From the NCBI RefSeq assembly GCF_002591975.1, contig NZ_NVQE01000045.1, positions 1 through 46,404 of the forward strand: DNA of 46,404 bases. The letters run 5' to 3'. Below, one piece after another: positions 8,647-17,782 of this stretch. Within the stretch, counting starts at the first letter, position 1. Every line of letters starts with the position of its first letter. The notes beneath the pieces are model-generated. The model saw nothing but the letters and a program-made list of their open reading frames with translations, had not been told where the DNA came from and did no database searches. The position numbers and the translations under genes were made by a program. The stretch is from Mycobacterium neglectum (lineage in GTDB: Bacteria > Actinomycetota > Actinomycetes > Mycobacteriales > Mycobacteriaceae).

Positions 8647-9447
8647 GTGAGCGAGCATGAGAAGGGCCCCGACGCCCTCATTGAGCAGCGCGGACACACT
8701 TTGATCCTGACGCTGAACCGGCCGGAGGCGCGGAACGCGCTTTCCACCGAGATGCTCTCGATCATGGTGGACGCATGGAACCGCGTCGACGAGGATCCCG
8801 AGATCCGTACCTGCATTCTCACCGGTGCCGGCGGCTACTTCTGCGCGGGCATGGATCTGAAGACCGCAACCAAAGCCCCTCCCGGCGACTCGTTCAAGAG
8901 CGGTGCGTTCGACCCGACGAAGATCGAGGGGCTGCTGAAGGGTCGCAGGTTGACCAAGCCGCTGATCGCGGCAGTCGAGGGCCCGGCGATCGCGGGAGGC
9001 ACCGAGATCCTGCAGGGCACCGACATCCGCGTTGCCGGTGAGAGCGCGAAGTTCGGCATCTCCGAGGCGAAGTGGAGCCTGTATCCGATGGGCGGCTCGG
9101 CGGTGCGGCTGCCGCGCCAGATCCCTTACACGATCGCGTGCGACCTGCTGCTGACCGGCAGGCACATCACCGCCGCCGAGGCGCTGTCCTACGGCCTGAT
9201 CGGCTACGTTGTCCCCGACGGCACCGCACTGGAGAAGGCACTCGAGATCGCCGACGTCATCAACAACAACGGCCCGTTGGCCGTGCAGGCGATTCTCAAG
9301 ACCATCCGTGAGGCCGAGGGCATGCACGAACTCGACGCGTTCAAGCCCGACACCGCCAACGGCATCCCGGTGTTCCTGTCCGACGACGCCAAGGAAGGCC
9401 CGCTGGCGTTCAAGGAGAAGCGCGCGCCCAACTTCCAGATGAAGTAG
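8647..9447 (+). CDS. echA19: EchA19-type steroid enoyl-CoA hydratase
   Basis: This crotonase-fold enzyme has 266 residues. The oxyanion hole is formed by FCAGMD (65-70) and AIAGGTE (114-120). Both catalytic acids of true hydratases appear to be present, at E120 and E140 (GISEAKW). EchA19 hydrates the 22,23-unsaturated steroid-24-oyl-CoA during sterol side-chain beta-oxidation. The GTG start at 8647 lies just downstream of the KstR box with a GAAGGCGG region before it. It is convergent with cyp142, with only 6 bp between the stops. Confidence 0.9.
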   Translation: MSEHEKGPDALIEQRGHTLILTLNRPEARNALSTEMLSIMVDAWNRVDEDPEIRTCILTGAGGYFCAGMDLKTATKAPPGDSFKSGAFDPTKIEGLLKGRRLTKPLIAAVEGPAIAGGTEILQGTDIRVAGESAKFGISEAKWSLYPMGGSAVRLPRQIPYTIACDLLLTGRHITAAEALSYGLIGYVVPDGTALEKALEIADVINNNGPLAVQAILKTIREAEGMHELDAFKPDTANGIPVFLSDDAKEGPLAFKEKRAPNFQMK

Positions 9448-9453
9448 GCGGGC

Positions 9454-10668
9454 TCAGCCCACGGGCTTGGTCGGGGTGAACGTCACCGGCATCGCCTCAA
9501 GGCCGCTGACGAAGTTGGCTGCGCGCAACGGCAGCGTGGCCGCGCCGTCGGCCAACTGCAGATCGGGCAGCCGCTTCAGGACTGCGCCGATCATGTTGAT
9601 GAGCTCTATCCGGGCCAATTGATTACCCAGGCAGAAGTGCGTACCGAAGCCGAATGCCAAGTGGCTGTTCGGGTCTCGCTGAACATTGAAGTTGTCGGGA
9701 TCGCCGAAGACTGCTTCATCGAAGTTCGCCGACTCGAACATCAGCAGCATCTTCTCGCCCTTGCGCAGCTGCGTTCCGTGAAAGTCGGTGTCGGCAGTGA
9801 TCGTGCGCGCCATGTTCTTCAACGGTGAGGTCCAGCGCAGCATCTCCTCGACCGCGACGGGGACCAGGCCGGGGTTGTTCTGCAACAGGTCCCACTGCTC
9901 GGGGTGGCGGATCAGCTGTTCGGTTCCGCCGGAGATCGTGTGGCGTGTCGTCTCGTCGCCACCGACGAGGATCAGCAGGGTCTCCTGAAGGATGTCGTCG
10001 TTGGATAACTGTTGACCGTCGACCTCCGCGTGCACCAGAACGCTGATCAGGTCTTCGGTCGGCTCGGCCCGACGCTGTTCGATCTTGTTCATGGTGTACT
10101 CGTTGTACGCCATGAAGGCATCCAAGGTGACCTGCATATCAGCCTCGGACACAGTGGAACTCAGTCCTTCCATCATGTCGTCAGACCACTTGAGGAAGAG
10201 CTCCCGCTCGTCGGGCAGCACACCGAGCATGTCCCCGATGACCGCCATCGGCAGCGGTGCTGCGATGTCGTGGACGAAATCGCATTCGCCCCGCTCGCAC
10301 ACCCGGTCGATGAGGTAGTCACACAGCGAGCTGATGGAATCGCCTTGGACCTTCAAACGCTTACGCGTGAAACCGGCGTTGACGAGCTTGCGGCGCAACA
10401 GATGTGCCGGATCATCCATGTCGATCATCATCGGCAGGGCAGGTTGATCGGGGCGGATGCCGCCTGCGTTCGAGAACAACTCGGGATTGCGCTCCGCGTC
10501 GATCACGGCCTCGTATGTCGTCGCGGCCGCCAAGCCGTTGCGATCGCGGAACACCGGCTCGTTGGCCCGCATCCACCGATACGCTTCGCGCGACGTGGGC
10601 CGGTCGGCGTAGAAACCGCCGTCGGCAAGGTCCACGTCCGGCTTTGTCGTTGCCTGGATAGCTGTCAC
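9454..10668 (-). CDS. cyp142: CYP142-type cholesterol C26/C27 monooxygenase
   Basis: This 404-residue cytochrome P450 has the I-helix GGDETT at 236-241, the ExxR pair E275/R278, and the heme-ligand loop FGFGTHFCLGNQLAR with C346 as axial thiolate. CYP142 oxidises the terminal side-chain carbon of cholesterol or cholestenone stepwise to the acid that FadD19 then activates. Electrons come from a ferredoxin that is not in this window. The start overlaps the stop of the preceding acetoacetate-decarboxylase-like gene by 4 nt (ATGA), so they form an operon, as for Rv3518c in the syntenic locus. Confidence 0.92.
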   Translation of the reverse strand: MTAIQATTKPDVDLADGGFYADRPTSREAYRWMRANEPVFRDRNGLAAATTYEAVIDAERNPELFSNAGGIRPDQPALPMMIDMDDPAHLLRRKLVNAGFTRKRLKVQGDSISSLCDYLIDRVCERGECDFVHDIAAPLPMAVIGDMLGVLPDERELFLKWSDDMMEGLSSTVSEADMQVTLDAFMAYNEYTMNKIEQRRAEPTEDLISVLVHAEVDGQQLSNDDILQETLLILVGGDETTRHTISGGTEQLIRHPEQWDLLQNNPGLVPVAVEEMLRWTSPLKNMARTITADTDFHGTQLRKGEKMLLMFESANFDEAVFGDPDNFNVQRDPNSHLAFGFGTHFCLGNQLARIELINMIGAVLKRLPDLQLADGAATLPLRAANFVSGLEAMPVTFTPTKPVG

Positions 10669-11381
10669 CGTGACACCTCCTGCGCGTCGTTGAATGACAT
10701 CTGCACGTTGCCAACCGATCCGGAGATCAGTGCACGTTTCGGGAAGCCTAGCGATGCGAGTTCCTTGGCATAGGGATGTTCGCCTAGACGCACCCTGGCG
10801 CCCCCGATCCGGTAACGCAGGGCCGACGGCGTCATCTCGAAGGGGATCTCGCGCGTGACACCATCGCGGTACGAGTACGACGTCTGTTCCTGCGTACGCC
10901 CCGACAGCGGGACCGGCAGACCGGGGCGGAAGTCCATGCCGAGCGCGAACTGGCCATCGACGGTGAGGTCGAAGCTGAACTGGTGGCCGTCTCGAATCGT
11001 GAAGTCGGCCATGACTTTCGGAAAGCCCCAGATGGTCGTTCCCGCTTCCAAGGTGAACTGCTGATCGACGGGAAGATGATGGATGAAGGCACCCGCCGAA
11101 CCCAAGGCGCGGGGCCCGCTCGCACTCGTCCCTGGCGGGTTCACCATCACATTGGTGCCGTACTCGTAGTACTCGCCCAGATCGCCGTCGATGTAGCGCA
11201 TCAACATCAGGACGACGATCGCGCGGCCGGGAAGGTACCGGCAGACCTGCAAGCCGCTGTAGTCGATCATCTGCTGCGCGGCGTCGGCGTCGACAGAGAA
11301 CATCGCCATGTGCTGAGCGGCCTTGCGAATCTTCACCGGCATGGTCAGCACCGTGCCCGCGATCGTGTGCTGGGAGGTCAT
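10665..11381 (-). CDS. Acetoacetate decarboxylase-family protein (Rv3519-like)
   Basis: This 238-residue protein has the ADC-family centre WGFPKVMADF. In the classical decarboxylase two adjacent lysines lie here and one forms the Schiff base; this protein has K followed by V, so catalysis by the standard route is doubtful. It is the first gene of a two-gene operon with cyp142, and its position matches Rv3519. A role in sterol catabolism is inferred from position and from a degenerate KstR-like half-site just upstream. The substrate is unknown. Confidence 0.75.
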   Translation of the reverse strand: MTSQHTIAGTVLTMPVKIRKAAQHMAMFSVDADAAQQMIDYSGLQVCRYLPGRAIVVLMLMRYIDGDLGEYYEYGTNVMVNPPGTSASGPRALGSAGAFIHHLPVDQQFTLEAGTTIWGFPKVMADFTIRDGHQFSFDLTVDGQFALGMDFRPGLPVPLSGRTQEQTSYSYRDGVTREIPFEMTPSALRYRIGGARVRLGEHPYAKELASLGFPKRALISGSVGNVQMSFNDAQEVSR

Positions 11382-11391
11382 CGAGTCAATC

Positions 11392-11405
11392 TAGAACGCG
11401 GACTA
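11392..11405. promoter_or_regulatory. Degenerate KstR-like half-site upstream of the ADC-like/cyp142 operon
   Basis: TAGAACGCGGACTA keeps the left AAC half of the KstR consensus and the outer T/A, but the right GTT has become GGA. It lies 11 bp from the start codon, the same place as the good boxes in this window. It may be a weak or lost site. Confidence 0.35.
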
Positions 11406-11431
11406 GACAACTAGCAAGGAAGTGTCTACTC
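11401..11431 (-). terminator. Possible terminator hairpin of the Rv3520c-like gene
   Basis: Arms GACTAGACA (11401-11409) and TGTCTACTC (11423-11431) pair at 8 of 9 positions around a 13-nt loop. They lie directly after the stop of the F420-type oxidoreductase. There is no T-run. The hairpin also overlaps the upstream region of the neighbouring operon, so it could instead be an operator. Confidence 0.35.
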
Positions 11432-11436
11432 GAGGC

Positions 11437-12468
11437 CTATACGAGTGCGGCGAGGTCCCGGATCTGCTCGGGTGACCGCGCGCCGACGACCATCATCGTG
11501 ACGCCCGCGGCCTCCCACGCCTTGATCTGTTCCTGCACGTAGGCGAGGTCGCCCACGATCGCGGAGTCGTCGACGAGTTCGTCGGGAATGACCTTGGCGG
11601 CCTCGTCCTTGCGATCGGTGCGGAACAGCTTGGTGACGTCGTCCACGACTTCGGCGTAACCCATTCTCCGGTAGACGTCGGCGTGGAAGTTGGTGTCCTC
11701 GGCGCCCATACCACCCATGTAGAGCGCCAGGTGCGGCTTCATCAGCTCCATGATCTCGGGGCGGTCGTCGGTGACGACGACCTGAGCCGTCGCGCAGATC
11801 TCGAAGGTCTCCCGGGTGCGGCGTGCTCCCGGGCGGGCGAATCCCTCGTCGAGCCACTCGTTGTACATGCCCGCGATCCGGGGCGAATAGAAGATCGGCA
11901 GCCAGCCGTCGCAGATCTCGGCGGCCAGCGCAACGTTCTTCGGCCCCTCGGCCCCCAGCATCACCGGGATATCCGCGCGCAGCGGGTGGGTGATGGGCTT
12001 GAGGTTCTTGCCGAGCCCGGTGGTCCCCTCGCCCGTCAACGGCAGCGGATAGTGCGGGCCGTCGCTGTGCACCGGGGCCTCGCGGGCCCAGACCTGGCGC
12101 AGGATGTCGATGTACTCCCGGGTGCGGGCCAGGGGCTTGGGGAACTTGGCGCCGTACCAGCCCTCGACCACCTGGGGACCCGACACCCCGAGGCCGAGGA
12201 TGTGCCTGCCGCCGGATAGGTGGTCCAGCGTCAGCGCGGCCATCGCGCACGCCGTCGGCGTCCTGGCCGACAGCTGGATGACCGACGTGCCAAGCCGCAT
12301 GCGCGTCGTTTCGCGGCCCCACCAGGCCAGCGGCGTGTACGCGTCCGATCCCCAGGCCTCCGCGGTGAAGACGGTGTCGAACCCGGCGTCCTCCGCTGCG
12401 GCGACCAATTCCGCGTGATTCTCGGGCGGTTGCGCGCCCCAATATCCGAGCTGCAAACCTAGCTTCAT
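11437..12468 (-). CDS. LLM-class F420-dependent oxidoreductase (Rv3520c-like)
   Basis: This luciferase-like TIM-barrel protein has 343 residues and starts KLGLQLGYWG. It has the segment GTSVIQLSARTP and the LGLGVSGPQVVEGW region typical of F420-binding members. Such enzymes move hydride between reduced F420 and an alkene or carbonyl. The ATG at 12468 follows GGCGAGCTA. The longer frame upstream would cross the KstR box, so it is unlikely. Its position, divergent from the DUF35-ltp4-ltp3 operon, matches Rv3520c. Its steroid substrate has not been established. Confidence 0.88.
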   Translation of the reverse strand: MKLGLQLGYWGAQPPENHAELVAAAEDAGFDTVFTAEAWGSDAYTPLAWWGRETTRMRLGTSVIQLSARTPTACAMAALTLDHLSGGRHILGLGVSGPQVVEGWYGAKFPKPLARTREYIDILRQVWAREAPVHSDGPHYPLPLTGEGTTGLGKNLKPITHPLRADIPVMLGAEGPKNVALAAEICDGWLPIFYSPRIAGMYNEWLDEGFARPGARRTRETFEICATAQVVVTDDRPEIMELMKPHLALYMGGMGAEDTNFHADVYRRMGYAEVVDDVTKLFRTDRKDEAAKVIPDELVDDSAIVGDLAYVQEQIKAWEAAGVTMMVVGARSPEQIRDLAALV

Positions 12469-12503
12469 TAGCTCGCCTTCCGACCCGTGGTTGAAACCAT
12501 TCT

Positions 12504-12517
12504 TAGAACCTGTTCTA
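12504..12517. promoter_or_regulatory. KstR operator between the F420 enzyme and DUF35-ltp operon
   Basis: TAGAACCTGTTCTA is a perfect match to TNNAACNNGTTNNA and nearly a perfect palindrome. It lies 36 bp before the F420-enzyme start and only 9 bp before the GTG chosen for the DUF35 gene. The latter therefore probably has a very short or absent leader. Confidence 0.88.
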
Positions 12518-12526
12518 CTCGACGCT

Positions 12527-13519
12527 GTGACCACCAGCCAAAGCAGCCCGGTGCAGATCGATCCGCATGAGCCGCCACTTTCGGCGCCGTTGCGGCTTTC
12601 ATTCGACTACACCCGTTCAGTCGGACCACTCCTGTCCCAGTTCTTCACTGCCCTGCGCGAGCGCCGCATTGTCGGCGTGCGCGGTTCGGACGGTCGGGTG
12701 CTCGTGCCGCCCGCCGAGTACGACACGGTCACCTATGCGGAATTGACCGAAATCGTACCGGTGAGCAGCGTCGGGACCGTGGTTTCGTGGAGCTGGCAGC
12801 CGGAACCCCTCGAGGGCCAACCACTGGACCGCCCGTTCGCGTGGGCGCTGGTGAAGCTCGATGGGGCCGACACCGCTCTACTCCATGCTGTCGACGCCGG
12901 CTCGTCCGATGCGATCAGCACGGGGGCCCGGGTCCACGTGCACTGGGTTGACGAACCGGTCGGCGCGATCACCGACATCGCCTACTTCAAGCTGGGCGAC
13001 CAGGCTGAAGAAGTCCCCGAGGTGACGGATGACCGGGACCCGGTGACGATGCTCGTCGTTCCCACGACAATCGAAATCCAGCACACCGCTTCACTTCCCG
13101 AGAGCGCGTTCCTGAGGGCGCTCGAGGAGGGCAAGCTGCTGGGTGCACGCACCGGAGCAAACGGCAAGGTGTACTTCCCGGCGCGGGAGGCTGATCCGGC
13201 GACCGGCCAGCAGCTCGACGAGTTCATCGAACTCCCCGACAAGGGAACCGTGACGACGTTCGCGATCATCAACATCCCGTTCGCCGGCCAGCGGATCAAG
13301 CCGCCGTACGTTGCGGCATACGTGCTGCTCGACGGCGCGGACATCCCGTTCCTGCACCTGGTCACCGAGATCGACGCGACCGACGTGCGGATGGGCATGC
13401 GGGTCGAGGCGGTGTGGAAGCCCCGCGAGGAGTGGGGTCTTGGCATCGACAACATCGACTACTTCCGGCCGACGGGTGAACCCGACGCCGACTACGAAAC
13501 CTACAAGCACCACCAGTAA
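12527..13519 (+). CDS. Two-domain DUF35 (OB-fold) partner of the Ltp aldolases (Rv3521-like)
   Basis: This 330-residue protein contains two copies of the DUF35 unit, roughly at 15-160 and 195-315. Each has an N-terminal helix (FFTALRERRIVGVR; FLRALEEGKLLGAR), a degenerate ribbon and an OB-fold. DUF35 proteins bind acyl-CoA and pair with thiolase-like Ltp proteins, as in the ChsH2-Ltp2 retro-aldolase. I see no cysteine in the whole protein, so the usual zinc ribbon is lost in both copies. GTG 12527 is chosen because the KstR box lies just upstream. It is 11 bp before ltp4. Confidence 0.82.
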   Translation: MTTSQSSPVQIDPHEPPLSAPLRLSFDYTRSVGPLLSQFFTALRERRIVGVRGSDGRVLVPPAEYDTVTYAELTEIVPVSSVGTVVSWSWQPEPLEGQPLDRPFAWALVKLDGADTALLHAVDAGSSDAISTGARVHVHWVDEPVGAITDIAYFKLGDQAEEVPEVTDDRDPVTMLVVPTTIEIQHTASLPESAFLRALEEGKLLGARTGANGKVYFPAREADPATGQQLDEFIELPDKGTVTTFAIINIPFAGQRIKPPYVAAYVLLDGADIPFLHLVTEIDATDVRMGMRVEAVWKPREEWGLGIDNIDYFRPTGEPDADYETYKHHQ

Positions 13520-13530
13520 GGGTTGCTCAG

Positions 13531-14592
13531 ATGACTTTTCGTGACGTAGCCGTCGTGGGCTTCGCTCATGCTCCGCATGTGCGCCGCACCGAAGGCACCA
13601 CCAACGGCGTCGAAATGCTGATGCCATGCTTCGCCGAGCTTTACGCCGATCTCGGCATCAAGCAGACCGACATCGGGTTCTGGTGCTCGGGCTCCTCGGA
13701 TTACCTTGCCGGGCGCGCATTCTCGTTCCTCTCCGCGATCGACTCGATCGGTGCGGTCCCGCCGATCAACGAATCGCACGTGGAGATGGATGCCGCATGG
13801 GCGCTCTACGAGGCCTACATCAAGATCCTGACCGGCTCGGTCGACACCGCGCTCGTCTACGGCTTCGGCAAGTCCAGCGCCGGGGTGCTGCGTCGCGTAC
13901 TTGCGATGCAGACCGACCCCTACACCGTGGCACCGCTGGTCCCCGACGCCGTGTCGACGGCCGGTCTGCAGGCTCGGCTGGGGCTGGACTCCGGCAAGTG
14001 GACCGCCGAGCAGATGGCCCAGGTGGCGCTCGACTCCATGAACGCCGCCAGCCGCACCGACTCGGAGAAGCCGGCGAAAAGCATCGACGAGCTGCTCTCC
14101 CGCCCATACTTCGCAGATCCGCTGCGGCGCCACGACATCGCGCCGATCACCGACGGTGCATCGGCGATCGTGCTCGCCGCGGGCGACAAGGCCCGCGAGC
14201 TGCGCGAGAACCCGGCCTGGATCACCGGTTTCGAGCACCGCATCGAGACGCCGGTGCTGGGCGCCCGCGACCTGACCACATCGCCGTCGACAACGGCCTC
14301 GGCCAAGGCGGCCACCGGTGGGGATGCCGGTTCGATCGACGTGGCCGAACTCTATGCACCGTTCACTCATCAGCAGCTGATCCTGACCGAGGCCATCGGG
14401 CTGGGTGACTCCACGAAAATCAACCCCTCCGGCGGCGCGCTGGCGGCCAACCCGATGTTCTCGACGGGCCTGGAGCGCATCGGCTTCGCGGCCAGGCACA
14501 TCTTCAACGGCTCTGCGCAGCGCGTGCTTGCCCACGCCACCAGCGGGGCTGCGCTGCAACAGAACCTCGTCGCCGTGCTGGAAGGGAAATAA
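13531..14592 (+). CDS. ltp4: Ltp4, thiolase-like steroid side-chain retro-aldolase
   Basis: This 353-residue thiolase-superfamily protein is of the lipid-transfer/SCP-x type. The order DUF35-ltp4-ltp3 is the same as Rv3521-Rv3522-Rv3523. Proteins of this type cleave steroid side-chain beta-hydroxyacyl-CoA by retro-aldol reaction when bound to a DUF35 partner. In rhodococci Ltp3 and Ltp4 act on C24-branched (plant sterol) side chains. The C-terminal part has NPSGGALAANP, which is characteristic of the fold. It is separated from ltp3 by 2 bp and is surely co-transcribed with it. Confidence 0.88.
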   Translation: MTFRDVAVVGFAHAPHVRRTEGTTNGVEMLMPCFAELYADLGIKQTDIGFWCSGSSDYLAGRAFSFLSAIDSIGAVPPINESHVEMDAAWALYEAYIKILTGSVDTALVYGFGKSSAGVLRRVLAMQTDPYTVAPLVPDAVSTAGLQARLGLDSGKWTAEQMAQVALDSMNAASRTDSEKPAKSIDELLSRPYFADPLRRHDIAPITDGASAIVLAAGDKARELRENPAWITGFEHRIETPVLGARDLTTSPSTTASAKAATGGDAGSIDVAELYAPFTHQQLILTEAIGLGDSTKINPSGGALAANPMFSTGLERIGFAARHIFNGSAQRVLAHATSGAALQQNLVAVLEGK

Positions 14593-14594
14593 CC

Positions 14595-15772
<1,178 letters not shown>

Positions 15773-15776
<4 letters not shown>

Positions 15777-16660
15777 CACGGATGCAGTACACCGTCAGCA
15801 TCGCGTTCAGCCCACTCGACCAGCTGATCGAGATCGCAAAGGCAGCTGAAGAACTCGGCTTCGACAGCGTCGCGCTGCCGGATTCAATTTTCTATTTCGA
15901 GAAGCAGTCCGTCGACTATCCCTACACCGCCGACGGCAAGCGGATGTTCGATGAGAACTCGCCCTGGGTCGATCCGTTGATCCTCGCTGGTGCACTGGGT
16001 GCGGTGACCTCGAGGCTGCGCTTCTACACCAACGTGATGAAGCTCGGTTCGCGGAATCCGCTGCTACTGGCCCGACAGGTCGGATCAGTGGCGAACCTCA
16101 CCAACAACCGGTTCGGCTTCGGTGTCGGGATCGGCTGGGCTCCTGAGGAATTCGAGTGGTGTGGGGTGCCCTACGCGAAGCGCGGCAAGCGCGTGGACGA
16201 GATGATCGACGTCATCAAGCTGGTGCTCGCCGGCGGCATGGTCGAGCACCACGGCGAGTTCTACGACTTCGACCGGCTGCAGATGAGCCCGGCACCGTCG
16301 AAGTCGGTGCCGTTCTACGTCGGCGGGCACACGGAGGTCGCGCTCAAACGCGCCGTCCGGATCGGTGACGGCTGGACCAGTGCGATGATGACGTGCGACC
16401 AGCTGGCCGAAACGATCACCGAGCTCAAGAAGCTGCTGGCTGAGAACGGCCGCGCCGACGAACCGTTCGAATACCAGGCCGTGTGTATCGACAAGTTCGG
16501 TGTCGACGGCCACCGCGACCTGGCCGCGGCGGGTGTCACCGACTACATCGGAATTCCGTGGGTGTTCGAGGGCCTCGCCTTCGACGCCCCGGTGGACAAG
16601 AAGATCGATTCGATGAAGCGCTTCGCCGAGACCTACATCCACTCGGGCTGGCAGGACTGA
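15773..16660 (+). CDS. Second LLM-class F420-dependent oxidoreductase
   Basis: This luciferase-like barrel protein has 295 residues, with GVGIGWAPEEFEWCGVPYAKRG, the family signature around residues 118-140, and FYVGGHTEVALKRAVRIGDGW later. That pattern belongs to the subgroup often annotated as F420-dependent. ATG 15773 overlaps the ltp3 stop; ATG 15782 is an alternative. It differs from the Rv3520c-like enzyme at 11437-12468. Its place in the ltp operon points to a redox step on a sterol or side-chain intermediate, with the substrate unknown. Confidence 0.85.
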
Positions 16661-16662
16661 GC

Positions 16663-17079
16663 ATGACCGTCACCAACCCCGACGCACCGGTGCACCTGGC
16701 GGGTAAGCGTTCGCGGGAGGCGGCGATCGCCCACGACAAGGACGCGTGGCTGGCGAACTTCGCCGACGACGCGGTCGTCGAAGATCCGATCGGTCCGTCA
16801 CACTTCGACCCCGAGGGCAAGGGTCACCGCGGCAAGGAGGCGATCTCCAAGTTCTATGACATGGCGATCGCGCCCAGCGACCTGGAGTTCGACTTCGTCG
16901 AGACGTATCAGTGCGGCAACGAGGAAGCCAACATCGGCCATATCGTGATCAAGTCCGCCGGCTACGAGGTGAAAGCCGAGGGCATCTTCACCTACCGCGT
17001 GAACGACGAGGGCAAGATCGTTGCGCTGCGGGCGTTCTGGGAACTCGACCGGGCCACGGCGAGCGCGCGAAAAATCTAG
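16663..17079 (+). CDS. Ketosteroid isomerase-fold (SnoaL/NTF2) protein
   Basis: This 138-residue protein aligns by eye with bacterial 3-ketosteroid isomerase: FADDAVVEDPIG matches the region of the catalytic Asp40, and DEGKIVALRAFW matches the C-terminal strands. The general-base aspartate is kept (D41). With an ungapped alignment the oxyanion-hole tyrosine becomes S17 and the second acid becomes F109. It may isomerise or bind an F420-reduced steroid, or be a non-catalytic binding protein. It begins 2 bp after the F420-type gene, so they are co-transcribed. Confidence 0.8.
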   Translation: MTVTNPDAPVHLAGKRSREAAIAHDKDAWLANFADDAVVEDPIGPSHFDPEGKGHRGKEAISKFYDMAIAPSDLEFDFVETYQCGNEEANIGHIVIKSAGYEVKAEGIFTYRVNDEGKIVALRAFWELDRATASARKI

Positions 17080-17134
17080 CGCGGGTACGTTGGGTGGCGA
17101 CCGCCAATACCCACGAAAGCCAAGTCAGATCAGA

Positions 17135-17782
17135 GTGTTCAAAGGTTTCAAGTCCAGCTCGGCGACCGCTATCGCGGCGCTGATGTGCGCGGCAGCGATC
17201 GGCTGTGATTCCCCATCGGGCATCGACCATGGGGGCAGTGGCGCAAGCCAGCCCGCCGCGACGATCCCGTCAGTGCCGATGACTCCGACGACCACGCAGA
17301 CGACCGACGACAAGAAGGTGGTCGACTACAGCCGTCTGCTGTTACAGCCGGCCGACGTCAGCGACAACGAGGACACCTTCACCGAGCAGTCGACCACCCC
17401 GTCGGGCCCCGACGGACTGCCCGGTGCGAGTGCCCTGTACGTCAACCAGGACGACACCCGGGCCATCGCCGCCACCATCGTGATCTACCCCGATGCCGAG
17501 ACGGCGGCCACGACGTTGCGTGAGGCCCTGCCGACGCTCGGCTCGACGCTCACCGATGCGACCACCCGCCCGGCACCGGTCGGCACCAGCGGCACGATGG
17601 CTATCGGCATGTCGAAGGACGGCAGTAAAGCGGTCACGCTGCTGCTGTTCACCGAGGGGCCCGCGCTGGTGCGCCTGGAATTCCAGAGCGCGCCGGGCGA
17701 CGTCACCACCGATGACTTCGTCATCAACATCGGCAAGATGCAGCAGATTGCGCTGAGAGTCGGCCTGCCCCAGAGTGGCTAG
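17135..17782 (+). CDS. Putative lipoprotein of unknown function
   Basis: This 215-residue protein has a hydrophobic segment ending in the lipobox AAIGC, and then a Thr/Pro-rich linker. The globular part from about residue 75 contains DYSRLLLQPADVSD and VIYPDAETAA, resembling mycobacterial sensor-type lipoproteins, but I do not recognise a named family. The GTG at 17135 is chosen because it places a signal peptide at the N terminus; upstream residues in the same frame lie inside the preceding gene. Its last 4 bp overlap the convergent MOSC gene. Confidence 0.7.
   Translation: MFKGFKSSSATAIAALMCAAAIGCDSPSGIDHGGSGASQPAATIPSVPMTPTTTQTTDDKKVVDYSRLLLQPADVSDNEDTFTEQSTTPSGPDGLPGASALYVNQDDTRAIAATIVIYPDAETAATTLREALPTLGSTLTDATTRPAPVGTSGTMAIGMSKDGSKAVTLLLFTEGPALVRLEFQSAPGDVTTDDFVINIGKMQQIALRVGLPQSG

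Noticed and set aside
7697..8650. 317-codon forward frame opposite fadD19
   Set aside because: It crosses the fadD19/echA19 promoter and its KstR box and has no family features.
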